Positions 8,175 through 16,270 of a stretch of DNA of 64,000 bases are shown here, in pieces. Position 1 is the stretch's first letter. Every line of letters starts with the position of its first letter. The stretch is from JAURVT01 sp049059935. GTDB lineage: Bacteria; Actinomycetota; Actinomycetes; Propionibacteriales; Nocardioidaceae. The notes beneath the pieces are model-generated. The model made no database searches and had not been told where the DNA came from. It worked only from the letters and a program-made list of their open reading frames with translations. The position numbers and the translations under genes were made by a program. The stretch is taken from contig NZ_JBMGQR010000014.1 of the NCBI RefSeq assembly GCF_049059935.1, positions 12,150-76,149 of the forward strand, written 5' to 3'.

Positions 8175-8471
8175 ATGACCAGCAGCACCCCCTCCCTCCC
8201 CCGTTCCCGCGCGACCGTCGTCACCGTCGTCGCCCTGCTCGCGACCCTCGCCCTGGCGCTCACCGGGGCCGCGGTCGCCGTGGCGGGCCCGCACCCGGAC
8301 GCGTCGGCGCTGCGCCACGCGGCGGTGCTGACGGGCGGCGCGTCGGCCGCGGCGTTCGGGGTGGCGGCGGTGCTGGTGGTGGCGACGCGTCGCCTCGTCC
8401 CGGGGCTGTGGGGCTACGTGCCCGGGGTGGTCTGCCTGGTGGCCAGCAGCCTGGCCGTCGGCGCGGTCTGA
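8175..8471 (+). CDS. Small hypothetical membrane protein
   Basis: A 98-residue protein with a GGGGG ribosome site just before the ATG. It has three predicted membrane segments: residues about 14-37 (VVTVVALLATLALALTG...), 46-68 (AVLTGGASAAAFGVAAVLVV) and 76-96. There are no polar or catalytic motifs. I recognise no family. The opposite strand is also open here but has low-complexity arginine-rich composition and is not favoured. Confidence 0.5.
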   Translation: MTSSTPSLPRSRATVVTVVALLATLALALTGAAVAVAGPHPDASALRHAAVLTGGASAAAFGVAAVLVVATRRLVPGLWGYVPGVVCLVASSLAVGAV

Positions 8472-8536
8472 CGCCGGTCCACAGCCCGTGGCCCGGCACC
8501 GGCAGGCTGTCGGACCCACCGCCTAGGGTTCCTCCC

Positions 8537-9985
8537 ATGCCCAGGACCCCCACCGCGAAGGCCTCCCGACCGGCGTACGCGTGCTCCGAGTGCGGCTGGA
8601 CCACCACCAAGTGGGTGGGCCGCTGCGGCGAGTGCCAGGCGTGGGGCACCGTCGCCGAGGCCGGGGCGCCCCGCACCGGACGCACCGTGGCCGGCCCGGT
8701 GAGCCAGCCGGCCCGGCCGATGACCGAGATCAGCGTCGACGCCACCCGCGCCACCTCGTCCGGGGTGGGCGAGCTCGACCGCGTGCTCGGCGGCGGGGTC
8801 GTCCAGGGCGCCGCGCTGCTGCTGGCCGGCGAGCCCGGCGTCGGCAAGTCCACGCTGCTGCTCGAGGTGGCCGCGCAGTGGGCACGCCTCGGACGCCGCA
8901 CCCTGTACGTCAGCGGTGAGGAGTCCGCGGCCCAGGTGCGCCTGCGCGCCGACCGCACGAACGCCGTCGAGGAGAATCTCTTCCTCGCCGCCGAGACCGA
9001 CCTCGGCGCGGTGCTCGGCCACGTCGACGCCGTCGAGCCCTCGCTGCTCGTGGTCGACTCCGTCCAGACGATCTCCTCGGCCGAGGTCGACGGCGTGCCC
9101 GGCGGCGTCACCCAGGTGCGCGAGGTGTCCGCGGCCCTCACCCAGGTCGCCAAGCGCCGCGGCATCGCCACGCTGCTCGTCGGCCACGTCACCAAGGACG
9201 GCGCGATCGCGGGCCCGCGCGTGCTCGAGCACCTCGTCGACGTCGTGCTGTCGTTCGAGGGCGACCGGCACTCGCGCCTGCGGGTCGTGCGGGCGGTCAA
9301 GAACCGCTACGGGCCCGTCGACGAGATCGGCTGCTTCGACCTGTCCGAGGAGGGCATCGTCGAGGTCAGCGACCCCACCGGGCTGTTCGTGTCGCGGCAC
9401 GCCGAGCCCGTGCCCGGCACCTGCGTCACCGTCACGCTCGAGGGACGGCGCCCGCTGCTCGCCGAGGTGCAGGCGCTCGTCGCGCCGTCCAGCACGCCGT
9501 CGCCCCGCCGGGCCACGAGCGGGCTCGACTCCACACGCGTGGCGATGGTCGTCGCCGTGCTCGCCCGCCGGTGCGGCGTGGGCATCTCCCAGCACGACGT
9601 GTACACCGCGACGGTCGGTGGGGCGCGTCTCGGCGAGCCCGCCGCCGACCTCGCCACCGCCGTCGCCATCGCGTCCGCCGCCCGCGAGGTCGCCGTCCCG
9701 GCCGACGTCGTCGCGCTCGGCGAGGTGGGTCTGGCCGGCGAGGTGCGGCGCGTCGCCGGCGTCCAGCACCGCCTGCGCGAGGCCGCCCGCCTGGGCTTCA
9801 AGCGGGCGCTCGTCCCCGCCGACCACGGCGCCGCCCCGGCACCGGCCGACGTCGACGGCATCCAGGTCGTGCCCGTCCACGACCTCGCCTCGGCGCTCCG
9901 GGCGCTCGGCCTGCAGGGGCGGCCCGCCGCGCCCGCCCCGTCCGACGCGGAGTCGGCGTGGTCCGTCCAGGCCTCCGCCCGCTGA
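8537..9985 (+). CDS. radA: DNA repair protein RadA
   Basis: A 482-residue branch-migration ATPase used in recombinational repair. The N-terminal zinc finger is formed by Cys16, Cys19, Cys30 and Cys33; Walker A (GEPGVGKST) is at residues 99-106; the RadA-specific KNRYG motif follows in the RecA-like core; and a Lon-protease-like domain ends the protein (ALGEVGLAGEVRRV). The ATG at 8537 gives the conserved short leader before the finger. It is followed by disA after 109 bases, a pairing known from mycobacteria, Bacillus and others, where RadA can restrain DisA activity. Confidence 0.96.
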   Translation: MPRTPTAKASRPAYACSECGWTTTKWVGRCGECQAWGTVAEAGAPRTGRTVAGPVSQPARPMTEISVDATRATSSGVGELDRVLGGGVVQGAALLLAGEPGVGKSTLLLEVAAQWARLGRRTLYVSGEESAAQVRLRADRTNAVEENLFLAAETDLGAVLGHVDAVEPSLLVVDSVQTISSAEVDGVPGGVTQVREVSAALTQVAKRRGIATLLVGHVTKDGAIAGPRVLEHLVDVVLSFEGDRHSRLRVVRAVKNRYGPVDEIGCFDLSEEGIVEVSDPTGLFVSRHAEPVPGTCVTVTLEGRRPLLAEVQALVAPSSTPSPRRATSGLDSTRVAMVVAVLARRCGVGISQHDVYTATVGGARLGEPAADLATAVAIASAAREVAVPADVVALGEVGLAGEVRRVAGVQHRLREAARLGFKRALVPADHGAAPAPADVDGIQVVPVHDLASALRALGLQGRPAAPAPSDAESAWSVQASAR

Positions 9986-10094
9986 CCCCGCTCGACCAGG
10001 TGCGGTACGTCCAGGTCACGACCCGGTCTCGGGCTGGCATCACGGGGCCGGGTGCCGCCTAGGATGGAACCGACATGCCAGTGACAGGAGCGAC

Positions 10095-11192
10095 GTGACG
10101 ATCAGCGACAGGCCGAGCGACCGAGCTCTCGGTGACCTCCGCGTGCGGGCCGTCATGGCCGGCGTGGCTCCGGGCACCACGCTGCGCGAGGGCCTCGAGC
10201 GCATCCTGCGCGGTCGCACCGGCGCCCTGATCGTGCTCGGCCAGGACCGCGAGATCGAGCAGATGTCCACCGGCGGCTTCGCCCTCGACGTCCCGTTCAC
10301 CGCCACCGCGCTGCGCGAGCTGGCCAAGATGGACGGCGCGATCGTCCTCGACGGCAACGCCACCTCGATCCGTCGCGCCGGCGTGCACCTGATGCCCGAC
10401 CCGTCGATCCCCACCGAGGAGACCGGCACCCGTCACCGCACCGCCGACCGGGTGGCCCGTCAGACCGGCGTCCCGGTGATCTCGGTGTCCGCGTCCATGC
10501 ACATCATCGCGATCTACGTCGGCGGCAACCGCCGCGTGCTCGAGGACGCCGGCGCCATCCTCGCCCGCGCCAACCAGGCGCTGGCCACGCTCGAGCGCTA
10601 CAAGCTGCGCCTCGACGAGGTCTCCGGGGCCCTGTCGGCGCTCGAGATCGAGGACCTCGTCACCGTCCGCGACGTGGCCGCCGTGGCCCAGCGCCTCGAG
10701 ATGGTGGCCCGCATCTCGGCCGAGATCGAGGACTACGTGCTCGAGCTCGGCTCCGACGGCCGGCTGCTCTCGCTGCAGCTCGACGAGCTCGTCACCGGCG
10801 TCGAGACCGACCGCGAGCTCGTCGTCCGCGACTACATGCCCGGCGGACGCCGCGCCAAGACGCCCGAGGAGGTGCTGGCCGCGCTGTCGGCGATCTCCTC
10901 GAGCGAGCTGGTCGACCCCGCCGCGGTGTCGCGCGCGCTGCACCTCGGCAGCAGCGAGCACCTCGACTCCGCCGTCTCGCCCCGTGGCTACCGTCTGCTG
11001 GCCAAGGTCCCCCGGCTCCCCCCGCTCGTCATGGAGCGGCTCGTCGAGCACTTCGGCACGTTGCAGAAGCTGCTCGCGGCGAGCATCGAGGACCTCCAGA
11101 CCGTCGACGGCGTCGGCGAGCTGCGCGCCCGCAGCGTCCGCGAGGGCCTGTCACGCCTCGCCGAGTCGAGCATCCTCGAGCGGTACGTCTGA
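10095..11192 (+). CDS. disA: DNA integrity scanning diadenylate cyclase DisA
   Basis: A 365-residue enzyme making c-di-AMP from two ATP. The N-terminal DAC domain shows MDGAIVLDGNAT and GTRHRTADRVARQT, the DGA and RHR active-site motifs. A helical linker follows, and the C-terminal helix-hairpin-helix DNA-binding part is seen in LQTVDGVGELRARSVREGL. The GTG start at 10095 has GGAG 4 bases upstream. Its stop codon lies one base from the stop of the convergent gene at 11194, leaving no room for a separate terminator. Confidence 0.96.
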   Translation: MTISDRPSDRALGDLRVRAVMAGVAPGTTLREGLERILRGRTGALIVLGQDREIEQMSTGGFALDVPFTATALRELAKMDGAIVLDGNATSIRRAGVHLMPDPSIPTEETGTRHRTADRVARQTGVPVISVSASMHIIAIYVGGNRRVLEDAGAILARANQALATLERYKLRLDEVSGALSALEIEDLVTVRDVAAVAQRLEMVARISAEIEDYVLELGSDGRLLSLQLDELVTGVETDRELVVRDYMPGGRRAKTPEEVLAALSAISSSELVDPAAVSRALHLGSSEHLDSAVSPRGYRLLAKVPRLPPLVMERLVEHFGTLQKLLAASIEDLQTVDGVGELRARSVREGLSRLAESSILERYV

Positions 11193-11193
11193 C

Positions 11194-11937
11194 CTAGCCG
11201 GTCGGCGTCGGCGACGCCGGGCTGCTCGGCGCCGGTGTCGGGCTCGGTGCGGGCGTCGGCGTGGGCGCGGGACGCGTGCGGAGCACGACGTCGGCCGTGC
11301 CGGGCTCACCGCCGAGCACCGCGGCGCGCACCTGGTAGGTCTTGGCCGGCACGAAGCGCTCGTCCGCGGCGCAGTCGTCACCACCACGTCGGCCCGACCA
11401 GGTGAGGTCCACGGTCGTCGACCACGTCGGGTCGAGCTGCACCGACCGCTTCGGCACCGCGTCGGGGCACACCTGGGTGCTCCACAGGCTGTCGCCGTCC
11501 TCGTTGGCGACGTCGACGATCAGGTCGACGTCGGCGAGGTCCAGGCTGCACGGGCGCGAGGCGGTGGTGGTGAACGCGAGCCGCACCGGCACCGGCCCGG
11601 CGGCGAAGGCACCGCCGGGCACGCCCGGACGCACCGCCACGGACCGCGCGTCGCAGGCGCCCGTGGCCGCCGAGAGGTCGACGTCGACGTCCACCTCCTT
11701 GCGCTTGCGTGGCTGGGTGGTGGCGGGAGCCGACGTCGGTGCAGCCGAGGGAGCCGCGGACGTCGCGCTGGACGTGGGCGCGACGGGCTGGGCGGTGGGC
11801 GCGGGGTCGTCGCCGCCGCCGGTGAACAGGCGCACGAGGCCGAAGACGACCACGGCGACGACGAGCAGCACGACGAGACGACGCCGGCGGTAGACCGCGG
11901 GCGTGGGGCGACGCTTCTGCCTGACGTTCCCGCTCAT
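11194..11937 (-). CDS. Membrane-anchored hypothetical protein with extracellular domain
   Basis: A 247-residue protein. A basic N-terminus (RQKRRPTPAVYRRRR) precedes one membrane helix at about residues 21-36, then a Thr/Ser/Pro/Ala-rich linker to about residue 74, a folded beta-rich domain of about 150 residues with paired cysteines (GACDAR, RPCSLDL, TQVCPD, GDDCA), and a Pro/Thr-rich tail. This is the topology of a cell-wall-facing anchored protein. The domain resembles the DUF4232-like or lipoprotein-type domains of actinobacteria, but I cannot assign it. It is transcribed away from mutY and converges on disA. Confidence 0.7.
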   Translation of the reverse strand: MSGNVRQKRRPTPAVYRRRRLVVLLVVAVVVFGLVRLFTGGGDDPAPTAQPVAPTSSATSAAPSAAPTSAPATTQPRKRKEVDVDVDLSAATGACDARSVAVRPGVPGGAFAAGPVPVRLAFTTTASRPCSLDLADVDLIVDVANEDGDSLWSTQVCPDAVPKRSVQLDPTWSTTVDLTWSGRRGGDDCAADERFVPAKTYQVRAAVLGGEPGTADVVLRTRPAPTPTPAPSPTPAPSSPASPTPTG

Positions 11938-11985
11938 GTGCGCCCACCGTAGCCGCTCGGCCCAGCCGACTAGGCTCGGCACGCC

Positions 11986-12900
11986 ATGGCCCCCACGCCC
12001 CTTCCGGACTCCCTCCCCGACGACCTCGACGGGCTCCACGACGTCGTCCTCGAGTGGTACGACGACCACGCCCGCGACCTGCCGTGGCGCGCCCCCGGCA
12101 CCCCCGCGTGGCACGTCCTGGTGTCCGAGCTGATGCTCCAGCAGACGCCCGTCGTCCGGGTGCTGCCCGTCTACGAGGCCTGGGTGCGGCGCTGGCCGCG
12201 TCCGCAGGACCTCGCCGCCGCACCGTCCGGCGAGGCCGTGCGTGCGTGGGGTCGTCTGGGCTACCCGCGGCGGGCGCTGCGGCTGCACGCGTGCGCCGTC
12301 GCCCTGACCGAGCAGCACGACGGGGTGGTGCCCGACGACCACGCGACGCTGCTGACCCTCCCCGGCGTCGGCAGCTACACCGCGGCGGCGGTGGCGTCGT
12401 TCGCGTTCGGCCAGCGGCATGCGGTGCTCGACACCAACGTCCGGCGCGTGCTCGGACGCGTCGTGGCCGGGACGGCCTATCCGCCCAACGCGGCCACCGT
12501 CGCCGAGCGGCGCACGGCCGAGGCGCTGCTGCCGGACGACCCCGCGACGGCCGCGCGGTGGGCGGTGGCGGTGATGGAGCTCGGCGCGCTCGTGTGCACC
12601 GCGCGGTCGCCCCGGTGCGGCGAGTGCCCCGTGCGCGACCGGTGCGCCTGGTACGCCGCCGGCCGCCCCGAGCACGACGGACCGCCCCGACGCGGGCAGG
12701 CCTGGGCCGGCACCGACCGTCAGTGCCGCGGACGCCTGCTGGGCGTCCTGCGCGACGCGGACGGCCCGGTGCCCAAGGACGCCCTCGACGCCGTCTGGGA
12801 CGCCGCCCCGCAGCGCGAGCGCGCCCTGGACTCCCTGGTGGCCGACGGCCTCGTCGACGCCCGCGACGACGGCACCTACGCCCTCCCCGGCACCCCCTGA
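11986..12900 (+). CDS. mutY: A/G-specific adenine glycosylase MutY
   Basis: A 304-residue base-excision repair glycosylase removing adenine opposite 8-oxoguanine. It shows LMLQQTPV, the HhH-GPD region LPGVGSYTAAAVASFAFG, the catalytic Asp in VLDTNVRRV, and a [4Fe-4S] cluster motif C-x6-C-x2-C-x5-C (CTARSPRCGECPVRDRC). The C-terminal NUDIX-like recognition domain is short, as usual in actinobacteria. The start ATG is 48 bases from the divergent membrane protein gene. Confidence 0.95.
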   Translation: MAPTPLPDSLPDDLDGLHDVVLEWYDDHARDLPWRAPGTPAWHVLVSELMLQQTPVVRVLPVYEAWVRRWPRPQDLAAAPSGEAVRAWGRLGYPRRALRLHACAVALTEQHDGVVPDDHATLLTLPGVGSYTAAAVASFAFGQRHAVLDTNVRRVLGRVVAGTAYPPNAATVAERRTAEALLPDDPATAARWAVAVMELGALVCTARSPRCGECPVRDRCAWYAAGRPEHDGPPRRGQAWAGTDRQCRGRLLGVLRDADGPVPKDALDAVWDAAPQRERALDSLVADGLVDARDDGTYALPGTP

Positions 12901-12940
12901 CGCCGTCCGGCGGCCCCCGACCGATCCCCCGGCCGTCGAT

Positions 12941-12989
12941 GTCCGACTTCTGCAACGCCTCGGACGGCGATGCGTTGCAGAAGTCGGAC
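12941..12989. repeat. Perfect 18-bp inverted repeat between mutY and clpC
   Basis: GTCCGACTTCTGCAACGC at 12941-12958 is repeated in exact inverse at 12972-12989 with a 13-base loop. It is less GC-rich than the surroundings and has no T-tract. It sits between two convergent genes, so it could act as a bidirectional terminator, or be a palindromic repeat or small mobile remnant. Confidence 0.75.
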
Positions 12990-13027
12990 GTCAACCGGCT
13001 CGGGGGGACGCCCGGTGGCTCTGGACG

Positions 13028-13068
13028 CGACCGAGGCCGGCCCCGCGGTGCGGGACCGGCCTCGGTCG
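13028..13068 (-). terminator. Rho-independent-like terminator hairpin of clpC
   Basis: Arms at 13028-13046 and 13050-13068 pair over 19 bases with one G-U-type mismatch and a 3-base loop. It lies 16 bases beyond the clpC stop codon. It lacks a U-tail, as is common in actinobacterial terminators. Confidence 0.75.
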
Positions 13069-13083
13069 GTGGTGCTGGTGCGA

Positions 13084-15585
13084 CTACTCGGTGGCGCCGG
13101 CGGCCTCGGCGGGGAGCTCGTCGGGCACCTCGCCCTTGGTCTCGCCGCGGAAGGTGAAGGTCGCGGACGGACCCTCGCCCTCGACGTCCACCAGGATGAT
13201 CTGGCCGGGACGGACCTCGCCGAAGAGCAGCTTCTCGGCGAGCACGTCCTCGATCTCGCGCTGGATCGTGCGTCGCAGCGGACGCGCGCCGAGCACCGGG
13301 TCGAACCCGCGCTTGGCGAGCTGCTCCTTGGCCGCGGGCGTGAGCTCGAGGGCCATGTCCTTGTCCTTGAGCCGGCCCTCGACCGAGGCGAGCATCATGT
13401 CGACCATCTCGATGACCTCGTCCTGCGTCAGCGGCGGGAACACGACGATCTCGTCGACACGGTTCAGGAACTCCGGACGGAAGTGCTGCTTGAGCTCGTC
13501 GGACACCTTCGCCTTCATCCGGTCGTACGAACCGGCGACGTCACCGGCCTGGCTGAAACCGAGGTTCACGCCCTTGGCCATGTCACGCGAACCGAGGTTC
13601 GTGGTCATGATGATGACGGTGTTCTTGAAGTCGACGACTCGCCCCTGGGAGTCGGTCAGGCGACCTTCCTCCAGGATCTGCAGCAGCGAGTTGAAGATGT
13701 CGGGGTGCGCCTTCTCGACCTCGTCGAAAAGCACCACCGAGAACGGCTTGCGGCGCACCTTCTCGGTGAGCTGGCCGCCCTCCTCGTAACCGACGTAACC
13801 GGGAGGCGAACCGAACAGCCGCGACACGGTGTGCTTCTCGGAGAACTCGCTCATGTCGAGCTGGATGAGCGCGTCGTCGTCGCCGAACAGGAAGTTCGCG
13901 AGCGCCTTGGACAGCCAGGTCTTACCCACGCCGGACGGGCCGGCGAAGATGAACGAGCCGCCGGGGCGACGCGGGTCCTTGAGGCCCGCACGGGTGCGTC
14001 GGATGGCGCGGGAGAGGGCCTTGATGGCCTCCTCCTGGCCGATGACGCGCTTGTGCAGCTCGGCCTCCATGTTGAGCAGCCGCGAGGACTCCTCCTCGGA
14101 GAGCTTGACGATCGGGATGCCGGTCGCGATCGCGAGGACCTCGGCGATGAGCTCCTCGTCGACCTCGGCCACGACGTCCATGTCGCCGGCCTTCCACTGC
14201 TTCTCGCGCTCGGACTTCTGCCCGATGAGGGTCTTCTCCTCGTCGCGCAGCGACGCGGCGGCCTCGAAGTCCTGGCCGTCGATCGCCCCCTCCTTGCGGC
14301 GGCGGACGTCGGCGATCTTCTCGTCGAACTCGCGCAGGTCGGGCGGAGCGGTCATCCGACGGATCCGCAGCCGCGAGCCGGCCTCGTCGACCAGGTCGAT
14401 GGCCTTGTCGGGCAGGAAGCGGTCGGAGATGTACCGGTCGGACAGCGTGGCCGCCGAGACCAGCGCCTCGTCGGTGATCGTGACGCGGTGGTGCGCCTCG
14501 TAGCGGTCGCGCAGGCCCTTGAGCATGTCGATCGTGTGCGCGATCGACGGCTCGGGCACCTGGATGGGCTGGAAGCGGCGCTCGAGCGCGGCGTCCTTCT
14601 CGAAGTGCTTGCGGTACTCGTCGAGCGTGGTGGCACCGATGGTCTGGAGCTCGCCGCGGGCCAGCATGGGCTTGAGGATGCTGGCGGCGTCGATGGCTCC
14701 CTCGGCCGCACCGGCACCGACGAGGGTGTGGATCTCGTCGATGAACAGCACGATGTCGCCGCGGGTGCGGATCTCCTTGAGAACCTTCTTCAGGCGCTCC
14801 TCGAAGTCACCGCGGTAGCGCGACCCGGCGACGAGCGCGCCGAGGTCGAGCGTGTAGATCTGCTTGTCCTTGAGCGTCTCGGGCACGTCGCCGCGGACGA
14901 TGTCCTGGGCCAGGCCCTCGACGACCGTCGTCTTGCCGACGCCGGGCTCGCCGATGAGCACCGGGTTGTTCTTGGTGCGGCGGCTCAGCACCTGCATGAC
15001 GCGCTCGATCTGCATCTCGCGCCCGATGACGGGGTCGAGCTTGCCCTCGCGGGCGGCCTGCGTGAGGTTGCGGCCGAACTGGTCGAGGACCAGCGAGCTG
15101 GACGGAGCGCCCTCGGCGGGTGCGCCGGCGGCAGCCGTCTCCTTGCCCTGGTAACCGCTGAGCAGCTGGATGACCTGCTGGCGGACGCGGTTGAGGTCGG
15201 CCCCGAGCTTGACGAGGACCTGGGCGGCGACGCCCTCGCCCTCGCGGATCAGGCCGAGCAGGATGTGCTCGGTGCCGATGTAGTTGTGGCCGAGCTGCAG
15301 GGCCTCACGGAGGCTGAGCTCGAGGACCTTCTTGGCGCGCGGCGTGAACGGGATGTGGCCGCTCGGCGCCTGCTGGCCCTGGCCGATGATCTCCTCGACC
15401 TGGGCGCGGACGGCCTCGAGCGAGATGTCGAGCTGCTCGAGCGCCTTGGCCGCGACACCCTCACCCTCGTGGATCAGCCCCAGGAGGATGTGCTCGGTGC
15501 CGATGTAGTTGTGGCTGAGCATCCGTGCTTCTTCTTGTGCGAGCACGACGACGCGCCTCGCGCGGTCGGTGAACCTCTCGAACAT
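13084..15585 (-). CDS. clpC: ATP-dependent Clp protease ATP-binding subunit ClpC
   Basis: An 833-residue AAA+ unfoldase that feeds ClpP. Two N-terminal Clp repeats (residues about 1-145, each with NYIGTEHILLGLI) precede AAA domain 1 with Walker A GEPGVGKTT and Walker B FIDEIH, a middle UVR-type coiled coil (about 420-460) and AAA domain 2 with GPSGVGKTW and LFDEVEKAH. The LGF-containing ClpP-contact loop (VNLGFSQ) is present. The family normally has GxxGxGKT/S then small residues; the Trp after KT is mildly unusual. A GGGGAG ribosome site precedes the ATG. The order clpC-lsr2-lysS is conserved in actinobacteria. Confidence 0.97.
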   Translation of the reverse strand: MFERFTDRARRVVVLAQEEARMLSHNYIGTEHILLGLIHEGEGVAAKALEQLDISLEAVRAQVEEIIGQGQQAPSGHIPFTPRAKKVLELSLREALQLGHNYIGTEHILLGLIREGEGVAAQVLVKLGADLNRVRQQVIQLLSGYQGKETAAAGAPAEGAPSSSLVLDQFGRNLTQAAREGKLDPVIGREMQIERVMQVLSRRTKNNPVLIGEPGVGKTTVVEGLAQDIVRGDVPETLKDKQIYTLDLGALVAGSRYRGDFEERLKKVLKEIRTRGDIVLFIDEIHTLVGAGAAEGAIDAASILKPMLARGELQTIGATTLDEYRKHFEKDAALERRFQPIQVPEPSIAHTIDMLKGLRDRYEAHHRVTITDEALVSAATLSDRYISDRFLPDKAIDLVDEAGSRLRIRRMTAPPDLREFDEKIADVRRRKEGAIDGQDFEAAASLRDEEKTLIGQKSEREKQWKAGDMDVVAEVDEELIAEVLAIATGIPIVKLSEEESSRLLNMEAELHKRVIGQEEAIKALSRAIRRTRAGLKDPRRPGGSFIFAGPSGVGKTWLSKALANFLFGDDDALIQLDMSEFSEKHTVSRLFGSPPGYVGYEEGGQLTEKVRRKPFSVVLFDEVEKAHPDIFNSLLQILEEGRLTDSQGRVVDFKNTVIIMTTNLGSRDMAKGVNLGFSQAGDVAGSYDRMKAKVSDELKQHFRPEFLNRVDEIVVFPPLTQDEVIEMVDMMLASVEGRLKDKDMALELTPAAKEQLAKRGFDPVLGARPLRRTIQREIEDVLAEKLLFGEVRPGQIILVDVEGEGPSATFTFRGETKGEVPDELPAEAAGATE

Positions 15586-15627
15586 GGTGTCTCCCCTGGA
15601 TCGAACCCACTGGGCCGTTGCCCTCTC

Positions 15628-15633
15628 ATGCTA
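15628..15633 (-). promoter_or_regulatory. Possible -10 element of clpC promoter
   Basis: TAGCAT on the minus strand lies about 43 bases before the clpC ATG, within the 108-base spacer to the lsr2 terminator. No confident -35 or ClgR operator was recognised. Confidence 0.25.
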
Positions 15634-15693
15634 GACCGCGCGGCAACCGAAGCCCGAACGAGTCCACCTCTGAGTGGATGTACACAGAACAAC

Positions 15694-15731
15694 GCGAACC
15701 CACCGCCTGCGTGTTCCGGCGGTGGGTTCGC
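15694..15731 (-). terminator. Terminator hairpin downstream of lsr2
   Basis: GCGAACCCACCGCC at 15694-15707 pairs perfectly with 15718-15731 around a 10-base loop. It is 39 bases past the lsr2 stop codon and isolates lsr2 from clpC. Confidence 0.7.
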
Positions 15732-15770
15732 TCCGAGCGAACGGCTCGGTGGTGCTGGTGGTGCGTGGTG

Positions 15771-16112
15771 TCAGTGCGCGGCGGCGTACGCCTCGCGGAC
15801 CTCGGTGGAGACGCGCCCGCGGTCGGGGACGTCGTAGCCGTTCTCGCGCGCCCAGGCGCGGATCGCGGCCGGGGAGTCGCCGGACGCGGCGGCCTTGCGA
15901 CCGCCGCCTGAGGTGCCGCCCGAGCGACGACGGCCGTTGCTGGCCTTGCGCGCCTCGGCGACGTAGGGCGCGAGCGTGTCGCGCAGCTTGGATGCATTCC
16001 CCGAGGAAAGGTCGATCTCGTACCGGGTGCCGTCGAGGGCGAATTCCACCGTCTCGTCGGCGTCTCCCCCGTCGATGTCGTCGACGAGGAGGACCTGGAC
16101 CTTTTGCGCCAT
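15771..16112 (-). CDS. lsr2: Nucleoid-associated protein Lsr2
   Basis: A 113-residue H-NS-like xenogeneic silencer that bridges AT-rich DNA. The N-terminal dimerisation region is MAQKVQVLLVDDIDGG...; the C-terminal domain carries the AT-hook-like RGR in DVPDRGRVSTEVREAY. The linker is Gly/Ser/Lys/Arg-rich. The start at 16112 is chosen because MAQKVQV is the invariant family start and a GAAAGG ribosome site precedes it; an in-frame upstream Met at 16148 is not conserved. The 158 bases between it and lysS are locally AT-richer than the surroundings, a plausible Lsr2-autoregulated promoter. Confidence 0.96.
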   Translation of the reverse strand: MAQKVQVLLVDDIDGGDADETVEFALDGTRYEIDLSSGNASKLRDTLAPYVAEARKASNGRRRSGGTSGGGRKAAASGDSPAAIRAWARENGYDVPDRGRVSTEVREAYAAAH

Positions 16113-16270
16113 GGTCGGCTGCCTTTCAAGAATGTGCGGGACTTGCAATCTCAGTCTGCCACGTAAAACACGGTGACAGGAAATCCGACACGGCCCGATT
16201 CGTCGTCCGCACAGGCACCGAAATCAGCGATTGTCCGAATTGCAGGAATACGCCGCCCGGCGAACCGACG

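Noticed and set aside
15597..15612. GGATCGAACCCAC resembles a tRNA T-loop in the clpC leader
   Set aside because: No acceptor, anticodon or D arm can be folded around it.
12970..15837. A 955-codon open frame antisense to clpC
   Set aside because: Mirrors the ClpC codons, with Asp/Val/Leu/Arg-rich low-quality composition and no domain; ClpC itself is unmistakable.
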